Source of the DNA: JACMLX01 sp031374935
GTDB lineage: Bacteria > Gemmatimonadota > Gemmatimonadetes > Gemmatimonadales > Gemmatimonadaceae
Direction of reading: 5' to 3'
Assembly (NCBI GenBank): GCA_031374935.1
Contig: JANMHB010000110.1
Coordinates: 1-64,000, forward strand
Length of the DNA stretch: 64,000 nucleotides
The number at the start of each line of letters is the position of its first letter. Position 1 is the stretch's first letter. Both the position numbers and the translations under genes were made by a program. Below the pieces are notes generated by a model that saw nothing but the letters and a program-made list of their open reading frames with translations, was not told the origin of the DNA and made no database searches. This document shows positions 26,132 through 34,586 of this stretch, one piece after another.

Positions 26132-26983
26132 ATGACAATTTCACGTTCGACGCGCTCACGCGCAAGCAACCTCGAAATCGCTGCTCACGAGTACGTCGCC
26201 AATGGCTGGCCTGTGCTCCCGCTGGAACCTCGCGGTAAGAAGCCGACCACGAGGCACGGTTACAAGGACGCGACGCGCAGTCACGAGCAGGTCGCGAAGT
26301 ACTGGATTCCGAAGCCTGATGCCAACGTCGGTATCGCCACGGGTGCCGCCTCCGGCCTGTTCGTCCTCGATATCGATGGACACGAAGGCGAGGCAGCCAT
26401 CGCCCGGCGCTTCGACCTTCCACGAACGGCGCAGGTCCGCACGAGCAAGGGACGCCATCTGTACTTCGCAATGCCTGAAGGCGTCCGCCTTGGCCTGAGT
26501 GTGAACCGCCTCGCCAAGCAGGCTGACACTCGCGGAGATGGGGGCTACATCGTTGCGCCGCCGTCGGTTCATCCCTCTGGGCACGTGTATGGTTGGACTC
26601 CCGGATGCGCGCCGGATGAGATCGAGCTGGCACCCTTGCCGCACCCGCTGATCTTCGCGCTCATGAAGCCGGCCGAACCGACGCGCATCGCATCGTCAGC
26701 ACGGCCGTTCGACCCGAATCATCTGATTCGGCGGGGGCGGACAGCGCTGCTGGCGTTCCGCGCCTTCTTGGCACGCGCGCCGCGCTATCTCGCTGAAAGG
26801 GAGGGGCGCAACGACGCAGCCTTCGGCATCGCCTGCTTCGCCATCAAGGTGATGTCGTTGTCAGACGTGCACGCTGTTGTGCGGCACTGGAACGCCGACA
26901 ACAAGGACCCGCTGGGTGAAACGGAGATCAACGCGGTGATCAACTCCGCATCTCGGCAGGTCGGTCGTGGGGTGACGTCATGA
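26132..26983 (+). CDS. Prim-pol type DNA primase/polymerase domain protein
   Basis: A 283-residue protein with the bifunctional primase-polymerase N-terminal domain: 'AAHEYVANGWPVLPLEPRGKKPTT', the metal-binding 'GLFVLDIDGHEG' acidic motif, 'RTSKGRHLYFAMPEG' and 'DTRGDGGYIVAPPSVHPSG'. These are the conserved archaeo-eukaryotic primase superfamily blocks. The C-terminal part (about 190-283) is helical, with 'GRNDAAFGIACFAIKVM' resembling a primase C-terminal domain. It overlaps the next gene (ATGAGC at 26980), a DUF3631 ATPase, so the pair forms a primase-helicase replication module like those of phage satellites and integrated plasmids. Confidence 0.9.
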   Translation: MTISRSTRSRASNLEIAAHEYVANGWPVLPLEPRGKKPTTRHGYKDATRSHEQVAKYWIPKPDANVGIATGAASGLFVLDIDGHEGEAAIARRFDLPRTAQVRTSKGRHLYFAMPEGVRLGLSVNRLAKQADTRGDGGYIVAPPSVHPSGHVYGWTPGCAPDEIELAPLPHPLIFALMKPAEPTRIASSARPFDPNHLIRRGRTALLAFRAFLARAPRYLAEREGRNDAAFGIACFAIKVMSLSDVHAVVRHWNADNKDPLGETEINAVINSASRQVGRGVTS

Positions 26984-28425
26984 GCAGCGGAGACATCGAC
27001 TACGTCACAGGTATACTCGCGACGATGACCAATGCCGATCGGTTCACGCGCACGTCAGCCGATGAGAGTACGATGATCACCGTCGAGCGCGTCCCCAAGA
27101 AGACCGCAGCGTTCGTGACGGTCGTTCACCTGGGCAGCATCGTTGCGGTCGAAACCTGCGATGTGACGCGCAGCGGTGCGCGAGCCAAGATCGTGAAGAC
27201 GTGCTGCGAAGGGATTCGGGAGTACGTGGGCCAGGCGCTGCTCGAGCTCGCGAGCATGTTGGGTACGAGCACCTCCAGCAATGAGGTGACCCTCCCAGAT
27301 GACAGCGGTCGGATGACGGTCGATTCGGACCCGTGGCCCGTCGCGGTGGAGGCTGCCGAGGTGCTGACGGCACTCCGTTCACAGATCGCTCAGCACGTCG
27401 CGCTCCCGCTGTACGGCGACATCGTGCTCGCGCTGTGGATCGCCCACACGTACTGGATCGGCTCGCTGCACTTCACGCCGTACCTCTGGCTGACGTCACC
27501 GACGAAGCAGTGCGGCAAGACGACGGTTCTTGAGCTCTGCGAGCTTCTGTCACGCCGCCCGTGGCGCCTGAGCAACCCGAGCGCCGCCGCTCTGTTCCGG
27601 ATCATCGAGCTTGAACGCCCGACGCTGCTTCTCGACGAGTATGACACGTTGAACGGGAACCGGCTCGACGATCTGACCGGCGTCTTGAACGATGGCTTCT
27701 CCGTCCGTGGCAAGGTGGCTCGGTGCGTCGGGGACGATCACGAAGTGCGGACGTTCTCCGTTTTCTGTGCCAAGGCCATCGCCGGCATCGGCACGACCCT
27801 GGCTGACGCGACTCGATCGCGATGCATCCGGCTCCCGATGGCTCGCGTGACCGGACCGGTACTGGCCCGCCTGACGAGCCTCAGGACAGATCGCGCCGAG
27901 CGCTGGGCTGGCCCCCTTCGATCGCAGCTCTCACGTCTGGCGATCGATTCGGCGGACTCCATCGTCGAGCGACTTCGTGAGGGAGACGTGGTAATGCCAG
28001 AAGGGGTCGAGGGGCGTGATGCGCAGGTCTGGGAGGCGTTGCTGGCCATCGCCGATCTGGCTGGTCCGGAGTGGGGAGCTGTCGCCCGTGAGGCGTGCTT
28101 GGCGCTCGTGAAGGCACGGCGGGCGGACGACGATGGCGATACGAAGGTGCGGCTCCTCCGGGACGTCCGCGCATACCTCAACGAGAGCAGCTGCGAGTCG
28201 GTCACGTCGAAGGACCTGATCGCATGGCTCATCGATGATGAGTCACGCGGGTGGGCCGACTATCGGGGCAAGGTCCTCAGCGCCGAGATGCTGGCGCGGC
28301 TGCTCAAGCCCTTCGGTCTGAAGCCCTTGAAGGTCCGGGAAGGTTCGAGCACGCCACGGGTCTGGTTGCGGTCCCAGCTCGAGCCGGTGTTCGACCAGTA
28401 CCTCGAACCCATCGCGCCCGAGTGA
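26980..28425 (+). CDS. DUF3631 ATPase (primase-associated helicase-like)
   Basis: A 481-residue protein. Walker A-like loop SPTKQCGKTTVLELC near residue 175 and Walker B 'RPTLLLDEYDTL' near 215 define a P-loop ATPase of the DUF3631 group. Typical downstream blocks are 'RGKVARCVGDDHEVRTFSVFCAKAIAGIGTTLADATRSRCIRLPMAR'. The C-terminal 'SKDLIAWLIDDESRGWADYRGKVLSAEMLARLLKPFGLKPLKVR' is a winged-helix-like tail common in these proteins. It starts 4 bases inside the primase gene and ends just before the inverted-repeat element at 28442-28489. It probably unwinds DNA at the element origin; this is a family inference. Confidence 0.85.
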   Translation: MSSGDIDYVTGILATMTNADRFTRTSADESTMITVERVPKKTAAFVTVVHLGSIVAVETCDVTRSGARAKIVKTCCEGIREYVGQALLELASMLGTSTSSNEVTLPDDSGRMTVDSDPWPVAVEAAEVLTALRSQIAQHVALPLYGDIVLALWIAHTYWIGSLHFTPYLWLTSPTKQCGKTTVLELCELLSRRPWRLSNPSAAALFRIIELERPTLLLDEYDTLNGNRLDDLTGVLNDGFSVRGKVARCVGDDHEVRTFSVFCAKAIAGIGTTLADATRSRCIRLPMARVTGPVLARLTSLRTDRAERWAGPLRSQLSRLAIDSADSIVERLREGDVVMPEGVEGRDAQVWEALLAIADLAGPEWGAVAREACLALVKARRADDDGDTKVRLLRDVRAYLNESSCESVTSKDLIAWLIDDESRGWADYRGKVLSAEMLARLLKPFGLKPLKVREGSSTPRVWLRSQLEPVFDQYLEPIAPE

Positions 28426-28441
28426 CTCGGAACGCGTGCCA

Positions 28442-28489
28442 TACCCGACACACGCCCGACCATCGGTGTCATGTGTGTCGGGTGTGCCG
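28442..28489. repeat. Inverted repeat after the replication genes
   Basis: ACCCGACACAC (28443-28453) and its complement GTGTGTCGGGT (28473-28483) form an 11-bp stem around a 19-base loop. The right arm extends as GTGTCATGTGTGTCGGGTGTGCC, which is the reverse complement of the 24130-24152 element with one change. No T-run follows, so it is not a standard terminator. Confidence 0.5.
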
Positions 28490-28697
28490 GGCTTTCCGGT
28501 GGGAGGCGCATTTTTCGCGTGACCCGATGGGAAACCGTCGCTACGGAGAGCGCAGCTCCGAGGCGCCTGCAGAAGCGGTCATCGGCGGTCAGGCCAACAG
28601 GTGCTGGCGCCGTCAGTGCCCCGGCTGAGATTGTATGTTCAACAGCCGAGCTGCACCTAATTGGGCGGCGCCTGATGTATCAGCCTCAGCCATTGCC

Positions 28698-30155
28698 ATG
28701 TTCGAGCAGACCTTCAAGAACATCGACGACATCCTGCACAAGGATGCCGGCTGCACCAGCGAACTCGACTATACGGAGCAGTCGTCCTGGCTGCTCTTTC
28801 TGAAGTACCTCGACGCCCTCGAGCAGGACAAAGCCAATGAGGCGGCGCTGGAAGGGAAGAAGTACACCTTCATCCTAGCGCCCGAGTACCGCTGGGAGGC
28901 GTGGGCCGCCCCCAAGGACAAAGCGGGCAAGTTCGACCATAACTCGGCCAAGACCGGCGACGACCTGCGCAAGCTCGTCGACGAGAAGCTCTTCCCGTAT
29001 CTCGCCGGCTTCAAACAGCGCGCAAGTGGCCCGAACAAAATTGAGTACAAGATCGGTGAGGTGTTCGGCGAGATCAAAAACAAGATCCAGAGCGGCTACA
29101 ACCTGCGCGACGTGATTGAGCTGGTGGACGAGCTGCGCTTCGGTTCACAGAGCGAGAAGCACGAGCTCTCGCACCTGTACGAAGCGAAGATCAAGAACAT
29201 GGGCAACGCCGGTCGGAACGGCGGCGAGTACTACACGCCGCGTCCGCTGATTCGCGCCATGGTCACGGTGCTGGACCCGAAGATCGGTGAGCGCATCTAC
29301 GACGGCGCCTGCGGCTCGGCTGGCTTCCTGTGCGAAGCGTATGACTACCTGCTTCCGAAGGCCACTAAGGCCGATGACCTGAAGACGTTGCAGACGCGCA
29401 CGTTCTACGGCAAGGAGAAGAAGAGCCTTGCCTACGTGATCGCGATCATGAACATGATCCTGCATGGGATCGAGGCGCCGAACGTCGTGCACGCGAACAC
29501 GCTGGCCGAGAACATCAGCGACATCCAGGACAAGGATCGCTACGACTTGATCCTTGCAAACCCGCCGTTCGGCGGGAAGGAGCGCAAGGAGGTTCAGCAG
29601 AATTTTCCGATCAAGACCGGAGAGACGGCGTTCCTGTTCCTGCAGCACTTCATCAAAGCGCTGAAGGCAGGCGGGCGTGCGGCGATCGTGATCAAGAACA
29701 CATTTTTGAGCAACACCGACAACGCAAGCACCAGCATTCGCAAGCTGCTGCTGGAAAGCAGCAACTTGCACACGGTACTGGACTGCCCAGGCGGAACGTT
29801 TCAGGGTGCCGGTGTGAAGACCGTGGTGCTGTTCTTTGAAAAGGGCGCGCCCACGCGCAAGGTCTGGTTCTACCAACTGAACCCAGGCCGCAACATGGGC
29901 AAGACCAATCCACTGAATGATGGCGACTTGGTCGATTTCATCGAGCGCCAGAAGACCTTCGCCGAGTCGGCGCAGAGCTGGTGTGTGGATGCGGCGGGCA
30001 TCGATGCAAAGACTTTCGACCTGTCAGTCAAGAACCCGAACGGCGGCGAGGAGGGCGCGCTGCGCACGCCGCAGGACATCATCGATGAGATCACGGCGCT
30101 GGATGCTGAAAGCGCCGAAGTGCTGTCGACGATTCGAGGTCTAATTCCGCAATGA
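28698..30155 (+). CDS. hsdM: Type I restriction-modification methyltransferase subunit HsdM
   Basis: The ATG at 28698 (MFEQTFKNIDDILHKDAG) matches the usual HsdM N-terminus and is preferred to the in-frame ATG at 28635; the product is 485 residues. The N-terminal helical domain has 'DYTEQSSWLLFLKYLDALEQ'. The SAM-binding motif is 'IYDGACGSAGFLCEAY' and the N6-adenine catalytic motif is NPPF in 'LILANPPFGGKERKE'. Together with HsdS it methylates the bipartite target and it is required for cleavage with HsdR. The hsdS ATG overlaps its stop (ATGA). It has its own 270-base upstream region, so it is probably an independent transcription unit within the island. Confidence 0.96.
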   Translation: MFEQTFKNIDDILHKDAGCTSELDYTEQSSWLLFLKYLDALEQDKANEAALEGKKYTFILAPEYRWEAWAAPKDKAGKFDHNSAKTGDDLRKLVDEKLFPYLAGFKQRASGPNKIEYKIGEVFGEIKNKIQSGYNLRDVIELVDELRFGSQSEKHELSHLYEAKIKNMGNAGRNGGEYYTPRPLIRAMVTVLDPKIGERIYDGACGSAGFLCEAYDYLLPKATKADDLKTLQTRTFYGKEKKSLAYVIAIMNMILHGIEAPNVVHANTLAENISDIQDKDRYDLILANPPFGGKERKEVQQNFPIKTGETAFLFLQHFIKALKAGGRAAIVIKNTFLSNTDNASTSIRKLLLESSNLHTVLDCPGGTFQGAGVKTVVLFFEKGAPTRKVWFYQLNPGRNMGKTNPLNDGDLVDFIERQKTFAESAQSWCVDAAGIDAKTFDLSVKNPNGGEEGALRTPQDIIDEITALDAESAEVLSTIRGLIPQ

Positions 30156-31285
30156 GAGATTGGGAGATTAAGTCGCTTGGCGACGTGTGCGAGATACTGG
30201 ACAGCCGGAGGCGGCCCGTCACGAAGAAGGATCGTCGCGCCGGCGAGTATCCGTACTACGGCGCGACCGGCATCGTTGACTACGTCGATGACTTCATTTT
30301 CGATGAGCGCTTAGTTCTCGTCGGTGAGGACGGAGCGAAGTGGGAATCAGGCGATGGGACCGCGTTCGCTGTGTCTGGGCCATGCTGGGTCAACAATCAT
30401 GCTCACGTGCTACGGCCGATTCGGCAAATCCTGCTCGACGACTGGCTTGTCTACTACTTGGTTCATCAGGACTTGTCGCCCTTTGTGTCCGGGCTCACTG
30501 TCCCGAAGCTGAACCAAGCCAACCTCCGTGAGATTCCGGTTCCGTTGCCGCCGATGTCCGAACAGCGCCGCATAGTTGCCATCCTCGACGAAGCATCCGA
30601 GGGTATCGCTACCGCCAAGGCCAACGCCGAACGGAACGTGCGAAACGTCGGGGAGCTATTCGAGTCTGATGCGAGGCAACTCTTTCTGCAGGGTGCGGAG
30701 CGCTGGCAGTCAAGAACACTTGACCAACTTTCGACGAACCTTGACAGCAAGCGTGTCCCGATCACGAAGAGCGAAAGAGAACCCGGCGAGTTTCCTTACT
30801 ATGGTGCGTCGGGCATCGTAGACTACGTGGCCGACTACCTCTTCGACGGCGAAGCGCTCTTGATATCTGAAGACGGAGCGAACTTGCTCGCACGATCGAC
30901 ACCGATTGCCTTCTCAGTGTCCGGCAAGTATTGGGTCAATAACCATGCACACATTCTCAAGTTTGAGCACCGACCGACGCAGCGGTTCGTTGAGTTCTAT
31001 CTCGAGAGCATTCCGCTCGACGCGTACATCACGGGTGCGGCTCAACCAAAGCTGAATCAGAAGGCTCTGAACTCAATTCCAATCGCAATCCCCGACACAT
31101 TGGCCGAGCAATCACAGGTGGTTGCGCGGTTGGAGGCTCTCTCAGAGCAATGTGAGGCGATGCAAGGAATCTATGAACGGAAGCTGGCGGTGCTTGACGA
31201 GTTGAAGTCGGCACTGCTGTCGCGCGCCTTCACTGGAGGATTGACGGATATGTCCGTCAACCGACAGGTCGCAGAGGTCGCATGA
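30152..31285 (+). CDS. hsdS: Type I RM specificity subunit HsdS with two similar TRDs
   Basis: A 377-residue specificity subunit. Two target-recognition domains (about 1-145 and 190-330) are separated and followed by helical spacers ('EQRRIVAILDEASEGIATAKANAERN', 'EQSQVVARLEALSEQCEAMQGIYERK'). The two TRDs are alike: GEYPYYGATGIVDYVDDFIF versus GEFPYYGASGIVDYVADYLF, and CWVNNHAHVLRP versus YWVNNHAHILKF. This means the two half-sites read on DNA may be the same or closely related. It overlaps hsdM upstream and hsdR downstream (ATGA), forming the order M-S-R. Confidence 0.95.
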   Translation: MRDWEIKSLGDVCEILDSRRRPVTKKDRRAGEYPYYGATGIVDYVDDFIFDERLVLVGEDGAKWESGDGTAFAVSGPCWVNNHAHVLRPIRQILLDDWLVYYLVHQDLSPFVSGLTVPKLNQANLREIPVPLPPMSEQRRIVAILDEASEGIATAKANAERNVRNVGELFESDARQLFLQGAERWQSRTLDQLSTNLDSKRVPITKSEREPGEFPYYGASGIVDYVADYLFDGEALLISEDGANLLARSTPIAFSVSGKYWVNNHAHILKFEHRPTQRFVEFYLESIPLDAYITGAAQPKLNQKALNSIPIAIPDTLAEQSQVVARLEALSEQCEAMQGIYERKLAVLDELKSALLSRAFTGGLTDMSVNRQVAEVA

Positions 31286-33624
31286 ACGAAGCCGAAACAC
31301 GCGCTGAGCACATTGACCCCTCCCTGAAGTCCTCTGGCTGGGGCGTGATTGAAGGCAGCCGAGTTCTGCGCGAGCACGGCATCACCCTCGGGCGGCTGCA
31401 GGGTAGCGGTGGCAAGAACGCGCGGGCCAAGGCCGAGATTGCCGACTATGTGCTCGTCTACCGTAACACCAAGCTCGCCATCATCGAAGCGAAGGCGTGG
31501 GACAAGCCACTTACTGAAGGGGTTGGTCAGGCGAAGAGCTACGCTGCCAAGCTGGCTGTCCGGTTGGCCTATGCGACCAACGGCCAGGCGATCTACCGCA
31601 TCGACATGTCCACCGGCGCCGAGGGCGAGGTGGCCGCGTACCCGACGCCCGATGAGCTATGGGCGCTGACCTTCGCCGAGTCGAATGCGTGGCGGGATCG
31701 GTTCGCCGCCATCCCGTTCGAGGACAAGGGCGGGAGCTGGCAGGGGCGTTACTACCAGGACATCGCCATCTCCCGCGTGCTTGAGGCGATCGCCACCGGC
31801 CGCGATCGCATCTTGCTCACGCTGGCAACCGGCACCGGCAAGACCTTCATCGCATTCCAGCTGGCGTGGAAGCTGTTTCAGTCGCGCTGGAATCTCGGTG
31901 ACTGGAAGACCTCCGCCGAGCCAAGCCGCCAGCCCCGCGTGCTATTCCTTGCCGACCGAAACAACCTCGCAGACCAGGCATACAACGCCTTCTCTGCGTT
32001 CCCAGCCGACGCGCTCGTGCGCATCGATCCCGAGGAAATCCGGAAAAAGGGCAAGGTCCCGAAGAACGGCAGCATCTTCTTCACGATCTTCCAGACCTTC
32101 ATGAGCGGTCCGGGCGACACGCCGTACTTCGGCGACTACTCGCCCGACTTCTTTGACCTGATCATCATCGACGAGTGCCACCGTGGCGGCGCAAAGGATG
32201 AAGGGCGCTGGCGCGCGATTCTGGAGTACTTCAAGCCCGCCGTGCAGCTCGGCCTCACCGCCACGCCGAAGCGGCAGAACAACGCCGACACCTACGCCTA
32301 CTTCGGCGAGCCGGTCTACACGTATTCTCTGAAGGAAGGGATCAACGACGGCTTCCTGACTCCGTTCAGGGTCCGCCAGATCGCCACGACCCTCGACGAG
32401 TACGTCTACACTCCCGACGACGAGGTGGTCGAGGGCGAGGTGGAGCAGGGGAAGCGCTATACAGAGAGTGAGTTCAACAAGTCCATCGAGATCCGCGAGC
32501 GCGAGGCGCACCGCGTGAAGCTGCTTATGGAGATGATCGACCAGAAGGAAAAGACGATCGTCTTCTGCGCGAACCAGAACCACGCGCTGCTGATCCGGGA
32601 CCTGATCAACCAGTCCAAGACGAGCACCAACCCGCTGTACTGCGTGCGTGTGACCGCCAATGACGGCGCGCTCGGCGACCAGCACCTGCGTGATTTCCGT
32701 GACAACGAGAAGACATTTCCCACGGTCCTCACGACGTCACAGAAGCTGAGCACCGGCGTCGACGCCCTGAACGTGCGGAACATCGTCCTGCTGCGGCCCG
32801 TGAATTCGATGATCGAATTCAGGCAGATCATCGGGCGAGGTACGCGGCTCTACGATGGCAAGGACTACTTCACGATCTACGACTTCGTGAAGGCGCATCA
32901 CCATTTCAATGATCCGGAGTGGGATGGCGAGCCGCTGGAGCCGGAGCCGTCCGGTCCGAAAGTGCCGCGAGTTACCGGCGAACCTGATCCAGACCGGGAC
33001 CGCGGCGGCGATCCGCCGCCAACGGACAGCCGGCCGACGAGAATCAAGGTTAAGCTCGCGGATGGCAAGGAGCGCACGATCCAGAGCATGAGCTCCGTCA
33101 GCTACTGGAGCCCCGACGGCCGGATGATGTCGGCGACACAGTTCTTGAAGGAACTGTTCGGCACCCTGCCGACCTTCTTTGCCGACGAGGATGAGCTGCG
33201 GCGCATCTGGAGTGCCCCAGACACGCGCCGGAAGCTGCTCGATGGCCTAGCGGAGAAGGGCTATTCGCGCGAGCGCCTGGGTGACATGCAGCGCGCGATC
33301 GAGGCCGAGGACAGTGACTTGTACGACGTCCTGGCGTACGTCGCGTTTTGTACGGCGCCGATCGCGCGATCCATACGGGCAGGCTATGCACGTGTGGCGA
33401 GTTCAGCGCAGTTCTCGGCGAAGCAGCGCGCGTTCGTTGAATTCGTGCTTCTACAGTATCAGGTCCACGGGGTCGACGAACTCGAAAGCGACAAGCTGAC
33501 TCCGCTGCTGAAGCTCAAGTACGGAGGAGCATTGAATGATGCCTTTTCAGAGCTTGGCCCCGCTGACAGAGTCAGAAGTCTCTTTGTCGGACTGCAGCGC
33601 GATCTGTATCAGCCGTTTGTGTAG
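31282..33624 (+). CDS. hsdR: Type I RM restriction/translocase subunit HsdR
   Basis: A 780-residue protein of the EcoEI/type I-C-like group. The N-terminal PD-(D/E)xK nuclease has D55 in 'EIADYVLVYRN' and E69-x-K71 in IIEAKAW. The helicase core has Walker A ATGTGKTF (near 180), DEAD-like box 'IIIDECHRGGAKDE' and motif III 'GLTATPKR', then motifs V/VI 'STGVDALNVRNIVLLRP' and 'FRQIIGRGTRLYDG'. The C-terminal part matches the EcoEI R C-terminal domain ('FVEFVLLQYQVHGVDEL…LKYGG…DAFSELG'). All catalytic motifs are intact, so the system is probably functional. A D/P-rich linker (about 555-585) separates motor from C-terminal domain. Confidence 0.96.
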   Translation: MNEAETRAEHIDPSLKSSGWGVIEGSRVLREHGITLGRLQGSGGKNARAKAEIADYVLVYRNTKLAIIEAKAWDKPLTEGVGQAKSYAAKLAVRLAYATNGQAIYRIDMSTGAEGEVAAYPTPDELWALTFAESNAWRDRFAAIPFEDKGGSWQGRYYQDIAISRVLEAIATGRDRILLTLATGTGKTFIAFQLAWKLFQSRWNLGDWKTSAEPSRQPRVLFLADRNNLADQAYNAFSAFPADALVRIDPEEIRKKGKVPKNGSIFFTIFQTFMSGPGDTPYFGDYSPDFFDLIIIDECHRGGAKDEGRWRAILEYFKPAVQLGLTATPKRQNNADTYAYFGEPVYTYSLKEGINDGFLTPFRVRQIATTLDEYVYTPDDEVVEGEVEQGKRYTESEFNKSIEIREREAHRVKLLMEMIDQKEKTIVFCANQNHALLIRDLINQSKTSTNPLYCVRVTANDGALGDQHLRDFRDNEKTFPTVLTTSQKLSTGVDALNVRNIVLLRPVNSMIEFRQIIGRGTRLYDGKDYFTIYDFVKAHHHFNDPEWDGEPLEPEPSGPKVPRVTGEPDPDRDRGGDPPPTDSRPTRIKVKLADGKERTIQSMSSVSYWSPDGRMMSATQFLKELFGTLPTFFADEDELRRIWSAPDTRRKLLDGLAEKGYSRERLGDMQRAIEAEDSDLYDVLAYVAFCTAPIARSIRAGYARVASSAQFSAKQRAFVEFVLLQYQVHGVDELESDKLTPLLKLKYGGALNDAFSELGPADRVRSLFVGLQRDLYQPFV

Positions 33625-33700
33625 TCGGTGCCGACTTGCAATCGGGTCATCTAAGAAGGAAAATGAATAGCCCAAAGCGAAATCCTTCCGTGAGCGAATA

Positions 33701-34540
33701 TTGAGTGACTCCCCGATAGAACCGGTTGTCAAGGCGACACAGGCAGTGGCAAGCGCCAATGACCAAGGCATCGCTGGAGCGCTCGGCCTTGCGATCGGCA
33801 CACTCGGTCAAGCGAGCAGTTTGCTGCTTGTCGGTTCCACGGTTGCCTACGCAGTTGGATGGCGGGCCGCGTCGAGCTATTACTCAGAGTTCGGAGCAGA
33901 TTGGCTGGTAAGTGACCTCCGGCCGTCAGAGCTCATTGCGTTTAGCGCAGTGTTTGGTGTCATTTTTTGCCTGACAGCGCTGAGCAACATTGCGAGCCTG
34001 AGCACGAGCGCAATTTCAGAAACCTACGTTCGTAGAGCGGCGCTCTTCCTCTACCTCGCGGCAACTGTCTTCGGACTAATTTCGGGGAATAGCTGGAGGC
34101 CCTTCGGTGTAGACACGGACTCGCTAACAGCATTTCTGTCTGCCGTGCTTTATACCGCCGGTCTTGGTTTCGGCGCAGCTGAATTTATCGCCCGGCTTCG
34201 AAGCACAAGGCTGAAGTGGGACGGCAGTCACTTCTGGATAGTTTACGTCGCTGCTCTCGGAGCGCTCACTCAGGCTCCGGTCGCGCTTGGGAAGGCACGT
34301 GCGGCAGACGACCTTCATCCTGTGTCATCGTCACTACCAAAGGTCGTACTCGATCCACCCGAGCCGCACGACTGGCGTTTGTTGCGGTATGGTAGCAACG
34401 GACTGATTTTAGTGGCGCTGGACTCGGCGAGCGGGTATCCAGCCCTGAGAGTCGTCGATGCCAAGCAGGTCAAGGAGATACGGAGTCCGCGACGCGTGCG
34501 TCCTCGCGACGAGCTTCGGCCGACGGTGAAAACGAAGTAG
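33701..34540 (+). CDS. Multi-pass membrane protein of unknown function (defence-island cargo)
   Basis: A 279-residue protein with a TTG start (33701); no ATG or GTG lies in frame upstream, so the start is uncertain. Five hydrophobic segments are visible, at about 25-52 (ALGLAIGTLGQASSLLLVGS…AYAVGW), 77-98, 113-130, 139-162 and 178-197, followed by a soluble, proline- and charge-rich tail of 80 residues (SSLPKVVLDPPEPHDWRLLRYGSNGLILVALDSA…). The tail's 'L.RYGSNGLILVALD' looks beta-stranded. No family is recognised. It follows hsdR by 76 bases and converges with the 572-residue gene; membrane proteins are common partners of defence systems, but a joint function is only inferred. Confidence 0.65.
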   Translation: MSDSPIEPVVKATQAVASANDQGIAGALGLAIGTLGQASSLLLVGSTVAYAVGWRAASSYYSEFGADWLVSDLRPSELIAFSAVFGVIFCLTALSNIASLSTSAISETYVRRAALFLYLAATVFGLISGNSWRPFGVDTDSLTAFLSAVLYTAGLGFGAAEFIARLRSTRLKWDGSHFWIVYVAALGALTQAPVALGKARAADDLHPVSSSLPKVVLDPPEPHDWRLLRYGSNGLILVALDSASGYPALRVVDAKQVKEIRSPRRVRPRDELRPTVKTK

Positions 34541-34586
34541 TCCCTGAAGCCGAACGGAAGTTTGCGAATCGATCTACCTCGTCAGG

